Positions 15,912 to 22,981 of a stretch of 30,341 nt of DNA are shown piece after piece. Location: positions 1 to 30,341 of the IMG/VR virus record IMGVR_UViG_3300025853_000427; one strand, 5' to 3'. The position numbers were made by a program, and so were the translations under genes. The stretch comes from a virus. The notes beneath the pieces are model-generated. The model was not told the origin of the DNA. It searched no databases and saw nothing but the letters and a program-made list of their open reading frames with translations. How positions within the stretch are numbered: the stretch's first letter is position 1; each line of letters opens with the position of its first letter.

Positions 15912-17525
15912 TCATTCTCCTACTCTCGCCTTCGATTCAATGTATGATTGCTCATCAGCATCAACCAAGATACACCGACGGTTGAGCTCACGTGACGCGA
16001 TGCCTGTGCTTCCACTACCAGAGAAGAAGTCCAGCACCAAGTCGCCCGGAGCAGTGTGCGCCTTGATGATGCGTTCCAATGCGCCCTGTGGCTTCGGTGT
16101 GTAGTGCAATGTCTCCTTGCGTGTCAGTTGCTCTGGTATATCTGTCCAGACGTTGGTGATGCGCTTGAATTCACTCTTCACAGCGTAGCCACCCATGCCA
16201 ACCTTGAACTGATTCGGTTCATCGCCATACTGCTCATCAAGATTCCAGATGAACTGGTTATTATCCTTGACGTACCATAGAAGCTCTTCACGTGTGTATA
16301 ACCAACCTCGCACTGTACCGCGTCCACGTCGCTTCTGCCATGTAATCCAGTCACGGAAGATGAAGCCGAGCTTGTCCAGCAGTAGCTTCTGATGAATAAT
16401 CGAATCACTATTCGCACCGATTGTCCCCCAGATGTAGAAGTTAGCAGTGGGCTTCATGACGCGCAATGACTCAACCATCCATTGCTCACACCATACGAGG
16501 TAGTCGTCTATAGACTGCCACTGATTATCCCAGTCATCATCGACAACGTTGTAATACGGTGGGTCAATCAGTATGAGGTCAATGGATTCATCTGGTAAGG
16601 TGCGCAGGAATTCAGTGCAATCGGCATGATGGACTTGGATGTCATCAGGTAGAATGGCGGTGCTTGCCTTGATGGCGAGTGATTCCTTCAATGACTCCCT
16701 GTCTGCATCCTTGCGTTGAAGCTCAATCAGCTTGTGATAGCGTGCGATGCTCTCCAGCGCGTCCAGTACCTGCTTGTATGATGCCTCTGCGAAATCTAGC
16801 CAGTCATCCATCTCCTCGCCATAATGGAAGCCACCTGTTGTCGCAATCTCATCGAAGGTGTCATTACTGCCATCCTTGCCAGTGCTCTTGTACAGCCGTG
16901 ACAGCACAGCAACCTTGTCCGCATCATCACCAGCGTACTTCAAGGCGACATCAATAACAGGTTGTGGTTGCGACTTCATGGCATTGGACAGCAACGATGC
17001 GCGATGTATGCTGATGTCACCAGAGCGCGCCTTATCCTTGATGGCATCTGGTGCGTCGTTGAGCACTTGCTTCACCTTGTAGATGTTGCCTGCTGATGTC
17101 TCGGCAATGCGTGCAAGTTCCTTCTGTGTCTTGATAGCGTCCGAACTTTCTATCAAATTTGATAGAATGTCTGTGCGCTGTCCTTGATTCTGCTTAGCCA
17201 TCTCTGCGATTGTAGATTCCATCTGCAATGCCAGCTCAGTACGGTTGAATGGTGTCAGGTTACGGCGTGCCAACTGATTGCGAATCATCCATAGCTTCAC
17301 TTCCTGACGACTAGCGAACTCCTTATATATTGTCTTGAATGCTATGGTGTGCTTGTGGCAGATTGCGAAGCGGTTGTGTCCATCAATCAACACGTCGCCA
17401 TCCTCTGTCTCCCAGACAACAAGCGCATCACGACAACCTTCTTGCAGAATAGATTCTTCCAGCTTCTGGAGCTCTTCTGCTTGCAGTGGTGGAATCAGTG
17501 CCTTAAATTCTGGATCAATAATCAT
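15912..17525 (-). CDS. ParB/Spo0J N-terminal domain fused to DNA amino-methyltransferase
   Basis: Residues 1-90 form a ParB/Srx-like domain with the DGHNR motif (48-52). A helix-turn-helix lies at about 132-152 (TQKELARIAETSAGNIYKVK). The C-terminal half is an adenine-N6 or cytosine-N4 methyltransferase: catalytic DPPYY (321-325) comes before the AdoMet site DFFSGSGSTG (499-508), the beta-class order. It ends in a conserved ILVDADE. Such fusions are common in phages and mobile elements. They may protect phage DNA from restriction, with the ParB part guiding site choice. The ATG at 17525 overlaps the upstream stop as ATGA. A 20-bp perfect palindrome lies inside the gene at 17148-17167. Confidence 0.9.
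   Translation of the reverse strand: MIIDPEFKALIPPLQAEELQKLEESILQEGCRDALVVWETEDGDVLIDGHNRFAICHKHTIAFKTIYKEFASRQEVKLWMIRNQLARRNLTPFNRTELALQMESTIAEMAKQNQGQRTDILSNLIESSDAIKTQKELARIAETSAGNIYKVKQVLNDAPDAIKDKARSGDISIHRASLLSNAMKSQPQPVIDVALKYAGDDADKVAVLSRLYKSTGKDGSNDTFDEIATTGGFHYGEEMDDWLDFAEASYKQVLDALESIARYHKLIELQRKDADRESLKESLAIKASTAILPDDIQVHHADCTEFLRTLPDESIDLILIDPPYYNVVDDDWDNQWQSIDDYLVWCEQWMVESLRVMKPTANFYIWGTIGANSDSIIHQKLLLDKLGFIFRDWITWQKRRGRGTVRGWLYTREELLWYVKDNNQFIWNLDEQYGDEPNQFKVGMGGYAVKSEFKRITNVWTDIPEQLTRKETLHYTPKPQGALERIIKAHTAPGDLVLDFFSGSGSTGIASRELNRRCILVDADEQSYIESKARVGE
17148..17167. repeat. Perfect 20-bp palindrome inside the ParB-methyltransferase gene
   Basis: TTCTATCAAATTTGATAGAA reads the same on both strands. 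It is AT-rich within a less AT-rich coding region and could be a binding site for a dimeric DNA-binding protein, for example the ParB-like domain encoded here or one of the winged-helix paralogues upstream. Confidence 0.9.
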
Positions 17526-18043
17526 GTGTTGTCCTCATCTAAAATAATGTAATCCTGCTGTTGCTTCTGTGCGTCAATCATACCATTTGCGAATGCGGAC
17601 ATGCTGTTAAGGTATGCTTGCTCCGATGGTTGCATAGAGCGTTGCCACTGATTGTCTGCGATGATGTATCGCCACCCAGTGGCATCCTTCAGTGTGATGA
17701 TTGTCACGTGCGGACGCTTGTACGTGCGAATCTCTTCATAGACATCTTGCATCCTGCCATTATAGCGTGCGCAGATGTCCTCGATGTCGTTGTCGTCTAA
17801 GGCGAACCATTCACCATCGACGCGCTTGTGTTCATAGTCTGTATGTAGTCGCTTCTCCATTACGTGCCTGTCCTGTGTTCGAATTAATACAGCATAGCGC
17901 ACATCCAGTGGCAACTTGACACCGAATGTACGCAGTCTATTCTCTGGGTTGCTGGTCTTGCCTATCTTGTAGTAATCTGTACCGATGCCTTGAAGGACGT
18001 ATACCCAGCCAGATCGTTGTTGCTTACGTCCTTCAATAGTCAC
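17522..18043 (-). CDS. GIY-YIG / T5orf172-type protein
   Basis: The 173-residue protein has a GIY-YIG-like core: GWVYVLQ (12-18), YYKIGKT (24-30), NRLRTF (35-40, with the conserved Arg), EKRLH (63-67, with the conserved Glu) and GEWF (77-80). This is the T5orf172/MUG113 branch, often found in phages and suspected to cut DNA. The C-terminal 80 residues are not recognised. The only sensible start is GTG at 18043, three bases after the upstream stop and without a Shine-Dalgarno site, so it depends on coupling. It lies between the paralogue array and the methyltransferase. Confidence 0.75.
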   Translation of the reverse strand: MTIEGRKQQRSGWVYVLQGIGTDYYKIGKTSNPENRLRTFGVKLPLDVRYAVLIRTQDRHVMEKRLHTDYEHKRVDGEWFALDDNDIEDICARYNGRMQDVYEEIRTYKRPHVTIITLKDATGWRYIIADNQWQRSMQPSEQAYLNSMSAFANGMIDAQKQQQDYIILDEDNT

Positions 18044-18046
18044 TTT

Positions 18047-18523
18047 TCATTGCGCCGTCACTAGTTGGTATTGCTTGATGGCATCGCGTGCTAATCTGTC
18101 CTTGTCGAACCATGTCATCCAGTAGAAGTATTCCAACCGTGCCATTGTCGTTCGGTGTACTGGTGTGAATCCATGGTATTCGTAGATTTTACAAATGTAG
18201 TTGTTGATCGTGGTACGTGACAAATCAAGCTCACGCTCCATGTCTGGTGCTGACATATACGGTGCATGAACCCAGAGACGCAGGATGCGCTGGTAACGTT
18301 CTGGCATGTCCTTCTTCAAATGCCGTGTCTTAACTTTGATGTAGCCTAGCCGATGGAATAACGTGACGCGCTTGAACGTGCCATGAGGCTCTAAGCGATC
18401 TAGCATATACATCATTGTTCCGCGATGGACGTATATGTTGTCGACAATGTCCTGATCACGCGCCAACGGATTCGTGTACAACTCACGTAATATGAGATTC
18501 CATGTCGGGTTCGATGTGTACAT
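18047..18523 (-). CDS. Winged-helix-like array protein A (paralogue family)
   Basis: The ATG at 18523 has AGGAG five to six bases upstream and gives 158 residues. Longer starts would run into the upstream gene. The protein is two related units. Unit 1 (about 8-65) has LYTNPLARDQDIVDNIY, then RVTLFHRLGYIKV. Unit 2 (about 79-148) has WVHAPYMSAPDMERELDLSR, a helix ending KIYEYHGF, then FYWMTWFDKDRLARDA. The helix-turn-helix reading of each unit is inference. It is the last and most diverged member of the five-gene set; M-T-W replaces M-G-W. I recognise no published family. Confidence 0.75.
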   Translation of the reverse strand: MYTSNPTWNLILRELYTNPLARDQDIVDNIYVHRGTMMYMLDRLEPHGTFKRVTLFHRLGYIKVKTRHLKKDMPERYQRILRLWVHAPYMSAPDMERELDLSRTTINNYICKIYEYHGFTPVHRTTMARLEYFYWMTWFDKDRLARDAIKQYQLVTAQ

Positions 18524-18545
18524 TATCGCTCCTATATCGGCTCTG

Positions 18546-19040
18546 TCATGATACAGACATCCGTTGAAGTACGTTGTATTGCATCTTCGCGTCACGTGCG
18601 AGGCGTTCGGTGTCGAACCATCCCATGTGTGCATAGAATCCGTGGCGACTACGATTGCGTGTCTCAGACATCGGCATGCCAAAATAGTTGTATGTATATT
18701 TCATGGTCATTGTCATGGTATGTGTCGTGTAGCCTGCGATTTCTGCCAAATGTCGCAACGACCCTGATGGTGCTTGTTGCATGGCACGCAATGTGCTGTT
18801 AACCATCGCAGAGCCACCCTCTGGCATGACATCTGGTAGTTCGATGTAGCCGAGCATGTGATACAACTGCACACGCGATTGTGTGTGTAGCCCTAACTGT
18901 GCAGCAGTGTATGAAACTGCCGACACTGATGTGTATAGCGTATTAGCAATGTCCACATCACGTGCCAGCGGATTCGTGTACATGTACAATAGTATCTGTA
19001 ACTGCGATGCTGTCATGCCTTGCTTGTATAGTGGTCTCAT
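18546..19040 (-). CDS. Winged-helix-like array protein B (paralogue family)
   Basis: The 164-residue protein has unit 1 (about 12-70), MYTNPLARDVDIANTLYTS then RVQLYHMLGYIELP, and unit 2 (about 83-151), APSGSLRHLAEIAGYT, TYNYFG, then FYAHMGWFDTERLARDA (135-151). The strongest matches to its neighbours are the NPLA, LGYI-LP and FY-HMGW-D--RLARDA blocks. The gene starts on an ATGA overlap with gene C and has AGGAGAG before the ATG. Function is unknown; a DNA-binding role is inferred from the repeated helix-turn-helix-like spacing. Confidence 0.8.
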   Translation of the reverse strand: MRPLYKQGMTASQLQILLYMYTNPLARDVDIANTLYTSVSAVSYTAAQLGLHTQSRVQLYHMLGYIELPDVMPEGGSAMVNSTLRAMQQAPSGSLRHLAEIAGYTTHTMTMTMKYTYNYFGMPMSETRNRSRHGFYAHMGWFDTERLARDAKMQYNVLQRMSVS

Positions 19041-20002
19041 GTTCTCTCCTGTAGTGCTTCAAATTGTGCGTGCGCATCGTCTGCCAATCGGTGCATGTCG
19101 AACCAGCCCATGTACCAGTAGAAGCCGAGGCGTTGGTACGCTTTCGGACGGAATTTTCGTGTGTACCCGAGCTTGTCATACATCCTGTAGATGCGATTGC
19201 TCATCGTCTTCTCAGGTACTCCAAAATGTGCGGCGGTGTCTTTTTGCGTTGCGCCCGGGTTGACGCGCCAATAATTCAGAATCTTCTGTGGCAGGTGCTT
19301 CGGTACATGCACATAACCCAACCGTGTCAACATCGCAATTCGTGATGATGTCGAGCCATTCTGATCCCATAGCGCGGCGTGGTATGTCATGATTGAGCAA
19401 TACGTCTGTGCTATAACCTCGCCTCGCGTCGCAAATGGATGCGTATAGATGTAATACAGCACCTGTTGACGTGCGAATGTCGATTCACGTGGAAATAGTC
19501 GAGGTGGGCGCGGTTTTTCGTTCTCACGTTGTAGCCATACCGCATCACGGTTCATCTTCGCACGGTTCAACCATCCCATGTACGCATAGAACTCAATGCG
19601 TCGGTGGTCGCCTCGCGTTTTCGGGTCTGGTACAAATCCATTGGCAACTGCGAGCTCATTCACCAGCCGTGACACGTAATCACGTACAATGCCGAGGTCG
19701 TCTGCGATTTCCTGCAGTGATGCGCTGGGATTGTATGCGAGGTAGTGCAACACCCGCATAATAGTCGGGTGCGCATTAACTGAATCTAGCGGGTTGATGC
19801 TGATGTAGTCGAGTGCATCCAGCAATTGCAACCGTGTCGGATTGATGATGTCTGGCAACATTGCCTCTAACAGCAACTCATAGCCAAGGCGCGTCGTGTC
19901 CACTTTGTTGATGGTCGGATTGTCGATGATGTCCAACATGGCACGGATGCCGTACTCATCCAGCTCATGGAATTTGTCACGTAACAGACTACTTGAGGAC
20001 AT
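19037..20002 (-). CDS. Winged-helix-like array protein C, a double-length fusion
   Basis: At 321 residues this is twice the length of the other members and contains two complete copies in tandem. Copy 1 has a diverged unit 1 (18-71) and a unit 2 (81-154) with NPSASLQEIADDLGI and FYAYMGWLNRAKMNRDA. Copy 2 has unit 1 (176-234), YIYTHPFATRGEVIAQTY and LGYVHVP, and unit 2 (240-310), RVNPGATQKDTAAHFGV and FYWYMGWFDMHRLADDA. The copies differ strongly, so the fusion is old. A basic linker (155-172, KPRPPRLFPR) joins them. AAGGA lies nine bases before the ATG at 20002. It overlaps the end of gene D by 14 bases. Confidence 0.8.
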   Translation of the reverse strand: MSSSSLLRDKFHELDEYGIRAMLDIIDNPTINKVDTTRLGYELLLEAMLPDIINPTRLQLLDALDYISINPLDSVNAHPTIMRVLHYLAYNPSASLQEIADDLGIVRDYVSRLVNELAVANGFVPDPKTRGDHRRIEFYAYMGWLNRAKMNRDAVWLQRENEKPRPPRLFPRESTFARQQVLYYIYTHPFATRGEVIAQTYCSIMTYHAALWDQNGSTSSRIAMLTRLGYVHVPKHLPQKILNYWRVNPGATQKDTAAHFGVPEKTMSNRIYRMYDKLGYTRKFRPKAYQRLGFYWYMGWFDMHRLADDAHAQFEALQERT

Positions 20003-20492
20003 GTGCCACTTCCTTCAGCATCTCATCAGCATCACGCGCCATGCGTTCGGTGTCTAGCCATCCCATGTGTGCATAGAAGTTGACACGTGACATCTTGCGA
20101 TTGCTTGGCATGTCTGGTGCGTACATCATGTAGATTTCTACAATGCCGAGTCTGATTGAGCCTGTGCTATACAGCAAGCGTCCTGCTGTCTCATCACTCC
20201 GAGCTGTTGGATATTCATGCCAGTCACTTAAAATCGACATATGCAAGATGTTGTTCGTATCAATCCCCATCTCTGTAAATGGTGGAATGCTGATGTAGCC
20301 GAGCTTATTCAGCAACCGAACTCGGGACAGTGGTGATGTCTTCAAGACACGCTCTGCCATCGCACGGTAGCTGTTGTAGCTGAATTCAGTTGTGTCCTTC
20401 AAGTCTTCGATGCGTTCTGCTGGATTGTGTAGCAGGATGTGCAAGGCGATGATCTGCGTCGGTGTCAGTGTGTAATCAATGAAGTGATTCAT
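19989..20492 (-). CDS. Winged-helix-like array protein D (paralogue family)
   Basis: The 167-residue protein has unit 1 (about 10-70), HILLHNPAERIEDLKD then RVRLLNKLGYISIP, and unit 2 (about 84-155), DWHEYPTARSDETAGRLLYS then FYAHMGWLDTERMARDA. Its ATG overlaps the stop of gene E as TAATG. Within unit 2 the NP block is changed to YP, and the helix-turn-helix region is less regular. No catalytic motif is visible; the conserved aromatic signature is more likely structural or an interaction surface. Confidence 0.8.
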   Translation of the reverse strand: MNHFIDYTLTPTQIIALHILLHNPAERIEDLKDTTEFSYNSYRAMAERVLKTSPLSRVRLLNKLGYISIPPFTEMGIDTNNILHMSILSDWHEYPTARSDETAGRLLYSTGSIRLGIVEIYMMYAPDMPSNRKMSRVNFYAHMGWLDTERMARDADEMLKEVAHVLK

Positions 20493-20977
20493 TATGCCAC
20501 CTCTACCAGTGGGAATTGTTCCTGTGCATCACGTTGCAAGCGCGCCACATCGAACCAACCCATGTGCTCATAGAAGCCGAGACGGTAGAATTGCGCCGCA
20601 TCAACGTTATCGCCTGTAAATCCGAAGTACTCGTATGTTCTCATGATGAGCATACCCACACCTGAATAACTATAGCCTGTGTGGTAGGCTACCTCGCGCA
20701 TGGATGCCAACGGATTTGAATGCCAGACATCTAGCACCTGACGCACTGGCTTCATGTGTGAGTATGGCATTTTATCTGGCAGGTTGATGTAGCCCTTAGC
20801 CATGAAGAAGTCAGCACGTGTGGTGAGCTTACAGGCACGATTGAGCATGTCTGGCAGGCTATTGTATGAGATGCCTGCCTTTTCACCGATTGCTGGTACT
20901 GTTGCATACGGATTCATGCACATCCAGTAGATGGCATCTCGTTGCTTCCGTGTTGTTACGCCGTCATATATTGGCAT
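20492..20977 (-). CDS. Winged-helix-like array protein E (paralogue family, first gene)
   Basis: The 161-residue protein is the first transcribed member and has the best ribosome site (AAAGGAG six bases before the ATG). Unit 1 (about 8-68) reads MCMNPYATVPAIGEKAGIS, with FFMAKGYINLP at its end. Unit 2 (about 78-151) reads WHSNPLASMREVAYHTGYS, RTYEYFGF, then FYEHMGWFDVARLQRDA (135-151). The two units share the plan NP-A-x-x-x-(helix)-turn-(helix)-R...GY/GW, which points to an internal duplication. DNA binding is the likely activity. Confidence 0.8.
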   Translation of the reverse strand: MPIYDGVTTRKQRDAIYWMCMNPYATVPAIGEKAGISYNSLPDMLNRACKLTTRADFFMAKGYINLPDKMPYSHMKPVRQVLDVWHSNPLASMREVAYHTGYSYSGVGMLIMRTYEYFGFTGDNVDAAQFYRLGFYEHMGWFDVARLQRDAQEQFPLVEVA

Positions 20978-20998
20978 GTTGTTCTCCTTTACGATTGA

Positions 20999-21292
20999 TT
21001 AATTCTGAAGTGCGCTGTGCAATGATGACACGTACTTGTAATACCGTTGTGCGCCATCGTTCAGTCGCCAGATGCGTTGCTTCACGGTTGAGCCATCTGC
21101 TTCGATGATGATGCCCAGACGTTGCAATGCGTCGAGGTATTCGAGGTCGTCTGGATGCGCCTTCATTGGACGGCGGAGCATCAGTTCAATCATCAGCTTG
21201 TGTGCATAGACTGCATCGGCATAGTCATCGAACGGACGACGGCGTTGGCTAAGCCAGAATGTAAATACCTGCTTCATGTTAATCTTCATCAT
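20999..21292 (-). CDS. Small protein, possible winged helix, unknown
   Basis: The product has 97 residues, or 96 from a second ATG at 21289 that sits at a better distance from AGGAG. The C-terminal half (LDALQRLGIIIEADG...KQRIWRLNDGAQRYYKYV) has the rhythm of a winged-helix recognition helix and wing. It lacks the FY-x-x-MGW signature, so it is not counted with the paralogue array that follows 21 bases later. It overlaps the upstream gene by 14 bases. Function is unknown. Confidence 0.6.
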   Translation of the reverse strand: MMKINMKQVFTFWLSQRRRPFDDYADAVYAHKLMIELMLRRPMKAHPDDLEYLDALQRLGIIIEADGSTVKQRIWRLNDGAQRYYKYVSSLHSALQN

Positions 21293-21617
21293 TCTCTCCT
21301 ATCAGAAGATAATCAGCATATTGCTGGTCGTAGCGCATACGGATTGCACGCGCATCAAAATAAAATCGGACATCATACAAGTCACACGTCTCTGCAATCG
21401 TATTGCTGAGCAACGCCTTTTCATCCCAGTCTAGCTTGTCATTGACTGCCAGTAACAGCACCTTATGTGCTGTGTATAGCTTGTTGAGCTCCATGAAGAG
21501 GTCATACGCATCAAGTGCCAACATCAGCACATTATGCGGTGTATCACCTGCGTCAATCGCATCAATTAGCTTCTGGCGCGCTTCATTCGCCTTGTGGAGT
21601 AAATCGGTGTTCGTCAT
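21279..21617 (-). CDS. Small helical acidic protein, unknown
   Basis: The 112-residue protein is predicted almost entirely helical (HKANEARQKLIDAIDAG, LALDAYDLFMELNKL) with an acidic end (GENDED). I recognise no family. AAGGA lies six bases before the ATG. A candidate promoter at 21642-21670 starts transcription about 18 bases upstream, so this is probably the first gene of the unit carrying the paralogue array and DNA-modification genes. Confidence 0.6.
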   Translation of the reverse strand: MTNTDLLHKANEARQKLIDAIDAGDTPHNVLMLALDAYDLFMELNKLYTAHKVLLLAVNDKLDWDEKALLSNTIAETCDLYDVRFYFDARAIRMRYDQQYADYLLIGENDED

Positions 21618-21641
21618 ACGCTGTCCTTGTTAATTCACAGT

Positions 21642-21670
21642 ATTATAGTTCATTGTTGTAGTAGAGTCTA
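21642..21670 (-). promoter_or_regulatory. Sigma70-like promoter for the array operon
   Basis: On the minus strand TAGACT (21670-21665), a 17-base spacer, then TATAAT (21647-21642). The -35 matches four of six consensus bases and the -10 all six. It overlaps the last codon of the helicase gene and gives an 18-base leader to the ATG at 21617. Confidence 0.6.
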
Positions 21671-22981
21671 GTGCGCAATACTAGCAAATTTGGTAGTTGT
21701 GGTGTCGAAGTATACACCGATTGCGCCTGTGCTACCGTGGCGATTCTTGGCAATGAGAATCTCACGTGCTTCTGGTGTCTTGTCGTCAGGCTTCCACAGC
21801 AACATCACACGCGCCGCTTTTTCCTCTACTGCGCTGGAGCGTTTCAGGTCTGACAGCGTCGGTCTGCCATCTGCTCCAGAGCGTCCAATCTGGTGCGTTG
21901 CCAGAATGCTGATGTTGTAATCGATGGCGACCGATTCCAGTGCCTCCATGATGGCATTGATGCGCAACCAATCCTGATCTGCGTGAACATCAGTATCCAA
22001 CTGCAGAACACCATCAAGAATCAGCAGGTCGAGCCCGTTGCGTTCGATTTCCTGTTCAACTAGTGATGGCAAGTCCTCAACACTCAAGCGTGTACTGCGC
22101 TTCATGCGTAGTGGTAGAGATTCCAGCCGAGCAACAGCGTTCATGTACTTGACATAATCCTGCTGTGTGAATGCGCCACGCTCAATGACACGTACTGGAA
22201 TGTCTGTCTCCATTGACATAATACGGTTGTTCATTGCCAATTGTGTCATCTCACCACTGAACAGCATCACCTTCGCACCTTGTACCGTTGCACGGTTGAT
22301 ACCTGCCTTCGCTGCATTAATCGCCATCGTGAATGCACATGCGGACTTGCCAGCACCTGTATAGCCTGCCAGAATGTTGACATCACCCGGACGCAACCCG
22401 TCCAGTAGTCGGTCAACATCATGTAAGCCTGTACGAATGCCGAGCGTGTACTGCTTATTCTGCTCATACAGCGTGGCACGGTCTGCAATGATGTCGTATG
22501 TCGTGGATAGCGATTCAGAGAACGATATAACGTGGTCTTCGATGTCTGGTGCTTGTAGTTGCTTCAAGTCGGACATCATTGTCTTGATGATGTCATTAAT
22601 CGGCTTATCGGCATCAAGCATGTCATCGATGCTGGCGGTATATTCATGTAGTTTACGACGCACAGCAATGCGCTTCACCATATGCGCATAGACTTCGGTA
22701 TATGTCGAACTCTCCAGACTGTTCATCAATTGTGTCAGGTAAGCACGTCCACCGATGAGCTCCAGTTGCTTGGATGTGTTCAGTGCATCAGCAATCATCG
22801 TGGCATCAATACTGCCATACTGACTGAAGACATTCTGTGCGCTGTTGTAGATGATGCGGTGACGATCTAGGAACAGGTCGGACGCATCAATGATGCGCTT
22901 CACTGTCAGGTACTGCCCAGTTAGAACAGCACCGAGGACTGCCTTCTCAGATTCTTCACTATATAACGTCGTAATATCCAT
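21668..22981 (-). CDS. dnaB: Replicative DNA helicase, DnaB-like
   Basis: The 437-residue protein has the DnaB layout: an N-terminal helical domain (1-110, SEESEKAVLGAVL), a linker, and a RecA-fold ATPase from about 180. Walker A is AGYTGAGKS (205-213), Walker B LLILDGV (319-325), followed by HQIGRS, LSDLKRSSAVEEKA and the arginine-finger region KNRHGSTG (412-419). It unwinds DNA ahead of the fork and should be loaded by the initiator encoded just upstream, with which it overlaps by 23 bases. The ATG at 22981 is preferred over the GTG at 22984 because GAGGAG is seven bases away. No phage DNA polymerase is seen here, so host polymerase may be used. Confidence 0.93.
   Translation of the reverse strand: MDITTLYSEESEKAVLGAVLTGQYLTVKRIIDASDLFLDRHRIIYNSAQNVFSQYGSIDATMIADALNTSKQLELIGGRAYLTQLMNSLESSTYTEVYAHMVKRIAVRRKLHEYTASIDDMLDADKPINDIIKTMMSDLKQLQAPDIEDHVISFSESLSTTYDIIADRATLYEQNKQYTLGIRTGLHDVDRLLDGLRPGDVNILAGYTGAGKSACAFTMAINAAKAGINRATVQGAKVMLFSGEMTQLAMNNRIMSMETDIPVRVIERGAFTQQDYVKYMNAVARLESLPLRMKRSTRLSVEDLPSLVEQEIERNGLDLLILDGVLQLDTDVHADQDWLRINAIMEALESVAIDYNISILATHQIGRSGADGRPTLSDLKRSSAVEEKAARVMLLWKPDDKTPEAREILIAKNRHGSTGAIGVYFDTTTTKFASIAH

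Noticed and set aside
20999-21292. A further member of the paralogue array
   Set aside because: It has a winged-helix-like rhythm but lacks the LGYI-LP and FY-x-x-MGW signatures, so membership is not supported.
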